Shown here one piece after another: positions 25,225 to 32,167 of a stretch of DNA of 43,888 nt. The notes under the pieces are model-generated. The model had not been told where the DNA came from and ran no database searches. It worked only from the letters and a program-made list of their open reading frames with translations. The stretch is from Candidatus Saccharibacteria bacterium UBA2112. Lineage in GTDB: Bacteria > Patescibacteriota > Saccharimonadia > Saccharimonadales > Saccharimonadaceae. The stretch spans positions 1 to 43,888 of the forward strand of contig DCYK01000010.1 in the NCBI GenBank assembly GCA_002331045.1, written 5' to 3'. Made by a program: the position numbers and the translations under genes. Every line of letters starts with the position of its first letter. Position 1 is the stretch's first letter.

Positions 25225-25340
25225 TTTTCCACTTTTCCACCTCCTTTTTCCACACATTTACAGGGGTGGTTCTAAATTGTGGAAAAATAATGCCTCTGTT
25301 GGCCCTATCGGGTGTTGTTTATTTTAGAGCTTGTGGAAAA
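25225..25340. other. DnaA-box cluster, candidate origin of replication (rpmH-dnaA side)
   Basis: Exact TTTTCCACA boxes occur at 25246-25254 (plus) and as TGTGGAAAA at 25278-25286 and 25332-25340 (minus orientation). TTTTCCACT (25225-25233) and TTTTCCACC (25233-25241) are near matches. The consensus TTATCCACA differs by one base. Three exact copies in about 95 bp beside dnaA make this a good oriC or dnaA-control region; the dnaA-dnaN gap is the competing candidate, and both may act together. Confidence 0.65.
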
Positions 25341-25359
25341 GTCACCGCTCCCTTATAGT
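25331..25359 (+). promoter_or_regulatory. dnaA promoter overlapping a DnaA box
   Basis: TTGTGG (25331-25336) and TATAGT (25354-25359) are spaced by 17 bp. The -35 lies inside the DnaA box TGTGGAAAA (25332-25340). DnaA binding would block RNA polymerase, giving autorepression. The leader to the GTG start at 25425 is about 58 nt. Confidence 0.55.
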
Positions 25360-25424
25360 ATTTCGTAGTAATACATTCGTTTTCTTGGTGGCGAGAACGA
25401 CAAAGGACCAGGGAGGAGGAATCG

Positions 25425-26774
25425 GTGCAACACTCGTTATGGCAAAGCGTACTAGGGGAAATTGAGCTCTCTATCCCCCATGCCACGTTTGTTACCTGGT
25501 TCAAGAACACTGAACTTCTTGAGGCAACCGACGAATGCGTCACAATCGCCGTCCCCAACATTTTTGCCGTCCGTCAGTTTCAGGTCAAGTTCTCTGATCA
25601 TATAAAGCAGGTTCTTGCAAAGCACGATATCGAGGCAAAGCGTATTGAGTTCATCGTCAAGACGAGCGGTCGTAAGACGACAATCAGCCGCGAGACAACC
25701 GCCCAACATCACAGCGATATTGATCGTTTGACAGCCAAGCCGCCATCATCACAAAAAACAGGTGGGTTAAATCCCCGCTATACTTTTTCGAACTTTATTG
25801 TCGGATCAAGTAATGACCTAGCATACACCGCTTGTCAGGCCGTCGCGCAATATCCTGGCATAAAATATAATCCGTTATTTTTGTACGGTGGCGTAGGTCT
25901 CGGTAAAACACATTTGGCGCAGGCAGTTGGCAACGAAATCGTCAAACACCAGCCAGATATGCGCGTTGTTTATATCAGCTCGGAAACATTCGTCAAAGAG
26001 TTTCTGGAAAGTATCCGGTTCAAAAAGAAGGGGTTTTCTGACAAGTACAGAAATGTTGACGTGTTAATTATCGACGACATGCAGTTTATCGCCAACAAGG
26101 AAAAAACCCAAGAAGAATTCTTTCACACATTCAACGCGCTTCATCAAAATAATAAACAAATTATCATCACGAGCGACAAACCTCCACGCAGCATCCCTAC
26201 CCTTACCGAACGACTCCGCAGTCGTTTCGAGATGGGGATGCCGATTGATATTCAAATGCCGGATTTCGAGACGCGCTGTGCCATTATCGAAGCAAAAGCA
26301 TCTCTATCGGGTGTCGAGCTGGAACGAGAAACGATCGAGTACCTCGCAAACAATGTCAAAACGAATATCCGCGAGCTCGAAGGGGCCTTAAATCAATTAC
26401 TCGCCTATGCCGAGATGCGAAACATGACACCAGATATCACAACTGCCGAGGGATTACTCGGGAATGTTCGTCGTAGTCGCCCTCAACACGTCACGGCAAA
26501 GCAAATTATCGACAAAACCGCTAAATATTTTTCGCTATCAGCGAGTGAAATCTGTAGTGCGCAGCGTGACAAGCATATCGTGACCCCTCGACAAATTGCT
26601 ATGTATCTCTTACGTAGTGAGCTCCATCTCAGTTTTCCAAAGATTGCGAACGAGCTGGGGCGCAAAGATCACACTACCGCTATTCACTCTGTCGAAAAAA
26701 TCGAAAAATCGATCAAACTCGACTTTACCACCCGTGAACAAGTTGCTGAAATCCGGGAGCGATTATATGCATAA
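25425..26774 (+). CDS. dnaA: Chromosomal replication initiator DnaA
   Basis: A 449-residue DnaA with all four domains. Domain I (about 1-80; LWQSVLGEIE, PHATFVTWF) binds the helicase, domain II is a short linker (about 85-112), and the AAA+ domain III has Walker A GGVGLGKTH near 155 and Walker B VLIIDDMQF. Domain IV carries the DNA-binding signature DHTTAIHSVEKI starting near 415, which reads DnaA boxes. The start is GTG at 25425, preceded by GGGAGGAGG (25411-25419), a strong ribosome-binding site and unlike the leaderless neighbours. DnaA boxes lie on both sides of the gene. Confidence 0.98.
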   Translation: MQHSLWQSVLGEIELSIPHATFVTWFKNTELLEATDECVTIAVPNIFAVRQFQVKFSDHIKQVLAKHDIEAKRIEFIVKTSGRKTTISRETTAQHHSDIDRLTAKPPSSQKTGGLNPRYTFSNFIVGSSNDLAYTACQAVAQYPGIKYNPLFLYGGVGLGKTHLAQAVGNEIVKHQPDMRVVYISSETFVKEFLESIRFKKKGFSDKYRNVDVLIIDDMQFIANKEKTQEEFFHTFNALHQNNKQIIITSDKPPRSIPTLTERLRSRFEMGMPIDIQMPDFETRCAIIEAKASLSGVELERETIEYLANNVKTNIRELEGALNQLLAYAEMRNMTPDITTAEGLLGNVRRSRPQHVTAKQIIDKTAKYFSLSASEICSAQRDKHIVTPRQIAMYLLRSELHLSFPKIANELGRKDHTTAIHSVEKIEKSIKLDFTTREQVAEIRERLYA

Positions 26775-27038
26775 TATATGTGGAAAGAATGTGTATTTCA
26801 TGCGAATTTCTTGTTGGTTTGGTTTGGATAGCACAGTGCAAAACCCTCTCTCCCTTGTTCGATATATCGTCATGGATGTGTATAAGGCCAGTTTTTCACC
26901 AATTCTATACTCGTGTTCTTCACTGGCTTTTCCACAGCATTTTTTCTGTCTTACCTCTGTATTATTGCCGTTATCCCCGCTTTCCACTAAGCCTACTATA
27001 AGTACGACAAAATTAAATTCTTTAGAAAGGTAATAACA
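26775..27038. other. dnaA-dnaN intergenic region, candidate oriC
   Basis: This 264-bp gap holds no convincing gene. It contains DnaA boxes: TGTGGAAAG (26779-26787), TTTTCCACA (26928-26936, exact), and weaker TTATCCCCG (26971-26979) and CTTTCCACT (26980-26988). The start (ATAATATATG) is AT-rich and could be an unwinding element. Near the 3' end TACTAT (26994-26999) or TATAAG (26997-27002) may be the dnaN -10, followed by AGAAAGG (27022-27028) as ribosome-binding site. Confidence 0.6.
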
Positions 27039-28139
27039 ATGGAACTGACAGTTACACAAGAAAATCTCACGCGTGCACTTGGTGCGGCATCACGTGTTGC
27101 AAGTACAAAGACGCAGTTACCTATCCTGAGTAATATCCTCCTTCGAACTGACGGCCATCGTTTGATGGTTGCGGCAACAAATCTCGAAATTGCTTCGACG
27201 CAGTTGATCGGTGCAAAGATTATTAACGAAGGTGCGATTACCATTCCGGCACGTCTGATCACCGAATTTGTCTCGAGCTTGCCAAAAACAACTGTCACAA
27301 TGAAGGTAACCGACAATAAGCTGAACATAAAGGCAGATGGCTACACGTCAACGATTAACGGTATCGTGGCGGACGACTTTCCGGAGCTTCCGACAATCAA
27401 CGAAAAAACGGCGGTCAGCTATAGTATCGACACCGCATCACTCAAACAAGCTATCGGACAGACAATTCTGACCGCAAGTAATGACGCGACTCGACCTGTG
27501 CTGACGGGTGTTTATTGGCATTCACACGAGGGGTCGCTATACCTCGCTGCGACCGATGGCTATCGCTTGTCGGAGAAAAAGCTTGTCGCGACAAAAAGTG
27601 ATGTCTCGGCAATTATCCCTACCTCAACGCTTCAGGAGGTGCTACGAACAGTTAATGATGATATTAATGAAGTCGAGGTATTATTCGATGAGACGCAGGT
27701 GCGGTTTCGATTAAACGACGCCGAAATTACAAGCCGGTTGATTGATGGTGATTTCCCCGACTATCGTCAGTTAATTCCTGCAACGTCAGAATCAGTTATT
27801 ACCCTGCCCCGAGCCGATTTCGCGCAGATTACAAAGGTAGCTGGTCTGTTTGCGCGTGAATCGGGCGGCAGTGTTACAGTTACTGCCGATGCTGAACGAG
27901 AAAAGTTATCGCTTCACTCTGTTGCGAGCGAGCTTGGTGAAAATACTTCTGAAGCATCGGCCACTATATCGGCTGATGGCCAGGTGACCGTTAATTCACG
28001 CTACCTTATCGAAGCGCTAGGGGTGCTCGACTGCGAACAAGTGATTTTTCGGTTTAGTGGTAAGCTTTCACCATGTGTTTTGTCGTCAGACCAAAAAGAC
28101 AGTGATTATCAACACATAATCATGCCACTCAAGAGCTAG
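27039..28139 (+). CDS. dnaN: DNA polymerase III beta subunit (sliding clamp)
   Basis: A 366-residue clamp of standard length with three similar domains. The start MELTVTQENLTRAL and KTQLPILSNILL match the family, as do LLRTDGHRLMVAATNLEI and ATDGYRLSEKKL (domain II), and the ending HIIMPLKS resembles the conserved YxxMPMR-type tail that lines the partner-binding pocket. It tethers polymerase to DNA. AGAAAGG upstream supports the ATG. recF follows after a 2-nt gap. Confidence 0.98.
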   Translation: MELTVTQENLTRALGAASRVASTKTQLPILSNILLRTDGHRLMVAATNLEIASTQLIGAKIINEGAITIPARLITEFVSSLPKTTVTMKVTDNKLNIKADGYTSTINGIVADDFPELPTINEKTAVSYSIDTASLKQAIGQTILTASNDATRPVLTGVYWHSHEGSLYLAATDGYRLSEKKLVATKSDVSAIIPTSTLQEVLRTVNDDINEVEVLFDETQVRFRLNDAEITSRLIDGDFPDYRQLIPATSESVITLPRADFAQITKVAGLFARESGGSVTVTADAEREKLSLHSVASELGENTSEASATISADGQVTVNSRYLIEALGVLDCEQVIFRFSGKLSPCVLSSDQKDSDYQHIIMPLKS

Positions 28140-28141
28140 AT

Positions 28142-29179
28142 ATGTTCATACGGTCGCTGAGGGTCGAGAATGTTCGGTCTCACCACGATTTTTCGCGGCA
28201 ACTTTCGGCGCAGACCACAGTTGTGACGGGTGATAATGGAAGTGGCAAGACAACGCTCCTAGAGGCAATTATGATTGCACTCGAGGGGCGATCATTCAAG
28301 GGGACTGACAGCGAGTTATTGCGTCAGGGTGCGGAGTGGTGGCGTATTGATATTGTCTGTGACGACCAAGAGCGAACGGTAAAATACCAACCTCGCAAGA
28401 GCGCAAAACAAAAGGAATTTGTGATTAACGATAAGGCAACGGCTCGCCTGCCCCAAGCGGAGCGCTACCCGGTTGTACTGTTTGAACCAGAGGACCTCCG
28501 ACTTCTTCATGGTTCGCCAGCGCGGCGTCGCGATTACATTGATCGACTTGCAGCCAAACTCTACCCTGGCTATTCACGGATTATTAGTCGTTATGAAAAG
28601 AATCTAGCCCAGCGTAATAAACTACTAAAAAACAACGCGAGTAGTCATGACCTATTTGCGTGGAATGTGGGTCTAGCAAAATATGGCGCGCACATCATTC
28701 AAACTCGAACAAATCTCGTCCGACGATTACAGCAAAAAATCCAGACGGTATATGAGACGATTGCGGATACAAACGACAAGGCAATGATAACGTATTCACA
28801 CGAGGCAGCAACCCATTCGGAACAAGCGCTCCTCTCCGAACTGGAGCACCAAACGCAGCGTGATATGATACTGGGCTTTACGAGCGTTGGACCACATCGT
28901 CACGATATCGTCTTTTATTTGAATGATATACCTGCAACACAGGTGGCCTCACGGGGAGAGGTGCGAACGATGGTACTAGCGGTGAAGTTTATCGAAGTTG
29001 ATTTGATCGAAGAGATCGTCGAGAAAAAACCGATTATTTTGCTAGATGATGTCTTTAGCGAGCTCGACAAAAATCGACAAGCACACCTGGTGACGAACTT
29101 TAAGAATCATCAGATTATTATGACAAGTGTCAGTGCCCCCTCTTCTCTGTCGCGGGCTGGCATGATTAGATTGCGTTAA
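28142..29179 (+). CDS. recF: DNA replication/repair protein RecF
   Basis: A 345-residue SMC-like ATPase. Walker A GDNGSGKTT (30-38), the RecF signature region VASRGEVRTMVLAVKF, and Walker B IILLDDVFSELD are present. It loads RecA at gaps together with RecO and RecR. It begins 2 nt after dnaN. Its TAA overlaps the end of the convergent membrane-anchored gene, so no terminator space remains. gyrB does not follow; the secretion cluster takes its usual place. Confidence 0.96.
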   Translation: MFIRSLRVENVRSHHDFSRQLSAQTTVVTGDNGSGKTTLLEAIMIALEGRSFKGTDSELLRQGAEWWRIDIVCDDQERTVKYQPRKSAKQKEFVINDKATARLPQAERYPVVLFEPEDLRLLHGSPARRRDYIDRLAAKLYPGYSRIISRYEKNLAQRNKLLKNNASSHDLFAWNVGLAKYGAHIIQTRTNLVRRLQQKIQTVYETIADTNDKAMITYSHEAATHSEQALLSELEHQTQRDMILGFTSVGPHRHDIVFYLNDIPATQVASRGEVRTMVLAVKFIEVDLIEEIVEKKPIILLDDVFSELDKNRQAHLVTNFKNHQIIMTSVSAPSSLSRAGMIRLR

Positions 29180-30783
29180 TAATCAAAGTTTACCTTGTTT
29201 TTATCGACAGCAATACCGTTGCTGTCAAGATAATCAAACACGTTACTCCGCAGTAAGGCAACTTCACCCTGGTCGACAGGGTTTTGTGATGATTTGTCGT
29301 AGGCAACGGCAAGCCGCACGTATATTCTATCTCCAACAAGGTCTGTGGCCACGGTACCAGGGATGGTTTCGCTGAGAGGGAATAGATCAATCAGGCGAGA
29401 GTCTGAGGTGTGTGGTACGTTAGGCTGAAGCTGATAGGCGTAGGTAGCATTAGTGTCTCCGGCGGTGCCAAACATAAAAACGTTGCCCGATACAGCATAG
29501 ACAGAGTGCAACTGAATGTGTGACGAGGAGAATACTTGATGGGAATTTTTTGTCTGTGGGTCTACTTTGAATAGGCCTTCATCCTGTACAAAATATACCT
29601 GGTCAGCAACAGCGACGCTGTCGACATTCTGCGATAATTCTTCTAATCGATACGAGGCGTTACCTTCCCTTTTGATGGCATAGAGGGCTTTGTAACTCTT
29701 GGCGAAAAATTCACCGTTTGGTGAAATGATGAGGTTATCAGGAGATATTGCTTCATCGATTGTGCCGGTTCGAACAAGCCCCTCGTCAAAACGGAGTTCA
29801 ACGAAGGTCGGATCAAGCTCGCCACCTATCTTGCTCTCTGCGGCCTCCTGCTCTCTGATAAATTCGGCAACGGCTGAATCTCCGTAGTAGCACAAAGCTT
29901 TTTCCTGGTTGAGCGTACAGGTCGTATCGTTTTTTGTGTAATTGTACTTCGGGGGTGGTGCAATGCGGGTATAAGTGACATCTCCTCCAGAGGTAGGGGT
30001 CCCTAGGTGGATAACACCAAGTGGATCGGCCAATATAAAACGTTTATTAGTTGGGTCGGTTTGATCGGTGAATATTTTTGTTGAAGCCATTGTCGAGAGG
30101 TTTGCGTCGAGCGGTAGCGTGTAGGAGGTTCGTTTTCCGTTGCTTTTTATTACCTCAATCCCCTTTTCTGCCTTTGGGGACGTATCGATCGGTACTGGAC
30201 TATGGGCATGGACACCTTCATCCTCCTCATAGGTGATACCAATAACGCCCCCTAGATACGGTCGGACCTCTCTGTTGACATACTTCATATCGGCAATCTT
30301 ATTCACACCCCATCGCCCATTGGTAGGTGCCTGGTAAGTGTAGAGCCCGGTCGGTGATAGACAATCATAAAATGCAAGTTGATCGGTAGCAGGGTCATAG
30401 GTTGAGCAGGTGTCGCGAAATGTGCTCTTAAAGGCGACCTTCTTGGCGTTCTTGTCGGCAGTAATATGAACCGTCTTTGTCGCGTAGCCGTACCACGGAA
30501 TAGTAATCCCTGATTGGGTCTTGAGTCGACCGTCGGCAACAACGATAAGACTCTTTGTTTCGCGAGGTACCACAATAAGACCTGCTGACCCTACCTTGAC
30601 AGTACTCGCATCTGTACTCGCATAGACGGTGTATTCCTGGGCCTTTATATCAGAGTTAGCGTCGACACGCACAATAGCATTATGGGCGAAGAAATTGTAT
30701 ATAACCAAAATAGTAACAATCAGGACAACAAGAAAGACAACGGTCTTTTTGTGTGAGAGTAACCAGGCTACCATAGTATTCAT
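29176..30783 (-). CDS. Membrane-anchored propeller-like surface protein (paralogue of 43022 gene)
   Basis: A 535-residue protein of no named family. A single transmembrane helix at about 13-31 follows a short cytoplasmic start, and the remainder is outside. Repeated strand-turn units such as GEFFAKSYKALYAIK, ADQVYFVQDEGLFKVD and GNVFMFGTAGDTNATYAYQL suggest a beta-propeller. Four cysteines may pair (TCSTYD...YDCLS; TCTLNQEKALCYY). It is closely related to the truncated gene at the right edge: TKIFTDQTDPTN matches TRLFTDTNDTTN. It is the last gene of the secretion operon, joined to the lysozyme gene by a TAATG overlap. A role in adhesion or machine assembly is a guess. Confidence 0.7.
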   Translation of the reverse strand: MNTMVAWLLSHKKTVVFLVVLIVTILVIYNFFAHNAIVRVDANSDIKAQEYTVYASTDASTVKVGSAGLIVVPRETKSLIVVADGRLKTQSGITIPWYGYATKTVHITADKNAKKVAFKSTFRDTCSTYDPATDQLAFYDCLSPTGLYTYQAPTNGRWGVNKIADMKYVNREVRPYLGGVIGITYEEDEGVHAHSPVPIDTSPKAEKGIEVIKSNGKRTSYTLPLDANLSTMASTKIFTDQTDPTNKRFILADPLGVIHLGTPTSGGDVTYTRIAPPPKYNYTKNDTTCTLNQEKALCYYGDSAVAEFIREQEAAESKIGGELDPTFVELRFDEGLVRTGTIDEAISPDNLIISPNGEFFAKSYKALYAIKREGNASYRLEELSQNVDSVAVADQVYFVQDEGLFKVDPQTKNSHQVFSSSHIQLHSVYAVSGNVFMFGTAGDTNATYAYQLQPNVPHTSDSRLIDLFPLSETIPGTVATDLVGDRIYVRLAVAYDKSSQNPVDQGEVALLRSNVFDYLDSNGIAVDKNKVNFDY

Positions 30784-32156
30784 TATCGCACCCTCGTTCC
30801 CACATGTATATGGTCTGTGTGGCCCGCTATGTTACAAAGTATCTTTGGGTCATCACAGGGATAGCCGGCTGGTGGATATTGCCAAATTAACTCGGTCAGT
30901 CCCAACTCATCATAGTGGTCATAAAAGTAGATAAAGAGTTTGTTGCAGTCTTCTGTGGCCCCTCTTCCCGTGTTGCCGCCCTTACTGGTGCCCGTGTTAC
31001 CATCGCATTGAATGTCGATTGCCATACCACGGGGGTGGTTCAATCCGTCGCATCCATGGCCGGTGTTATAGCTCCAGGTGACAAGTTCGCTGGCGCCGCT
31101 GTTGCCGGCCGCATCCACGACAGCACGGAGAATTCGTGGATGCACGCCACCGATCCCACCACCCGTGCCGCAGGTAATTTGATCGGTGGTGCAGTTCTCG
31201 AGGTCTTTGTCGTTATTCTGTTTGTGCCAATCTGTTTCCGGCCTAATTTTGCCTTGTGCCTCTAGTTCTCGATAAGCGGCGATTAATGCAGCGCACTCCT
31301 CGTTTGGTGTAGTGAAGTTACCGGTAGTACCGGCGCAGGAGTCATTTGATCCACCAGGTGTTGCGTTGGTTGGGGATGCGGTTAATGGGTTTTGACCAGT
31401 AAATTCAAGGAAGAGTTTTTCTGCCGCCTCACCACGCCCCTTGTCTTCACCGGCGTTCGTATTAGCCCGTTCGAAATAATCATGAAAGATCAATGCTGTG
31501 ACGTACGGTTCAGTTACGTTGAGATTGTCGTAGATAGATCTCTTTTCAAACGAGGCGCCATTAAGGGCATCGACTAGAGGTATCTCAAGCTGATCGCCAG
31601 GGTTACGACTATTACTAGGAGCGGTCATATTTCCCTGCTTTGTCTCTGTCATTTCATACCACAAAAACTCCAACTGCACACTGAGGCAGTCCCAATCGCG
31701 CCCATTGCCATGCAGGGCGGCAAACTCGCGCAAGTCAGGGCCGCGATCACACCATTGGGCGATACCGATACATCCGATAGGGTTCACTGCTTTTGGATTG
31801 AATGTGGATTCCTTTTCAAAGTTCCCCATAAGCCCTGCTGTTGCCGCTTCGCTCAATCCCTGACCGCGCAGATAATTCCATATTTGGTTTTTATTTTCAT
31901 CGGTTGTGCCTCCGCAGCCACCACTGTCGCCATCCCCATCACCAACTTGGCGACTTATTCCCGGTGGTGTATCTGCACACTCATCAGCGCAGGAGTAAAG
32001 GACGTATTCGATTTCGCAGTACAAGAACTTATCGAGATCACTGCCGCTATCCGCCGATTGTCCCAGTACCGTTTGGGGATAACTAACACTCAGCAGGAGC
32101 GATAGAAAGATCGCAATCGAGAGCCTGAGTTTTTTTGTTATCTCTTGGATTGTCAT
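30783..32156 (-). CDS. Secreted wall hydrolase: phage-tail-type lysozyme plus M15-like peptidase
   Basis: A 457-residue exported protein. The signal peptide (about 8-33) ends near VLGQS. Residues about 88-255 match the phage tail lysozyme domain (PF18013): GLMGNFEKESTFNP contains the likely catalytic Glu116, followed by GIAQWCDRG. A linker with Cys pairs leads to residues about 335-457, which resemble M15/VanY-type peptidases: NHPRGMAIDI (His374, Asp381) and HTDHIHVG (His446, Asp448, His449, His451) provide the expected zinc ligands. It could cut both glycan and peptide parts of murein. It is co-transcribed with the M23 gene upstream and the propeller gene downstream (TAATG). The M15 assignment rests on motif pattern only. 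Confidence 0.82.
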   Translation of the reverse strand: MTIQEITKKLRLSIAIFLSLLLSVSYPQTVLGQSADSGSDLDKFLYCEIEYVLYSCADECADTPPGISRQVGDGDGDSGGCGGTTDENKNQIWNYLRGQGLSEAATAGLMGNFEKESTFNPKAVNPIGCIGIAQWCDRGPDLREFAALHGNGRDWDCLSVQLEFLWYEMTETKQGNMTAPSNSRNPGDQLEIPLVDALNGASFEKRSIYDNLNVTEPYVTALIFHDYFERANTNAGEDKGRGEAAEKLFLEFTGQNPLTASPTNATPGGSNDSCAGTTGNFTTPNEECAALIAAYRELEAQGKIRPETDWHKQNNDKDLENCTTDQITCGTGGGIGGVHPRILRAVVDAAGNSGASELVTWSYNTGHGCDGLNHPRGMAIDIQCDGNTGTSKGGNTGRGATEDCNKLFIYFYDHYDELGLTELIWQYPPAGYPCDDPKILCNIAGHTDHIHVGTRVR

Positions 32157-32167
32157 AGCTTTATAAC

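Noticed and set aside
25164..25253. Amino-terminal extension of rpmH by 30 residues
   Set aside because: bL34 starts at MPKRTYQP in all known members; the extension covers the rpmH promoter and an exact DnaA box.
25113..25358. Plus-strand 81-codon frame across rpmH and the origin boxes
   Set aside because: Antisense to rpmH and filled by DnaA boxes and two promoters.
26596..27033. Plus-strand 145-codon frame across the dnaA end and the intergenic region
   Set aside because: It overlaps the dnaA DNA-binding domain in another frame, has no recognisable family, and covers DnaA boxes; composition is that of non-coding sequence.
26763..27059. 98-codon minus-strand frame over the dnaA-dnaN gap
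   Set aside because: It covers the DnaA boxes and the dnaN ribosome-binding site, with no start signal or family match.
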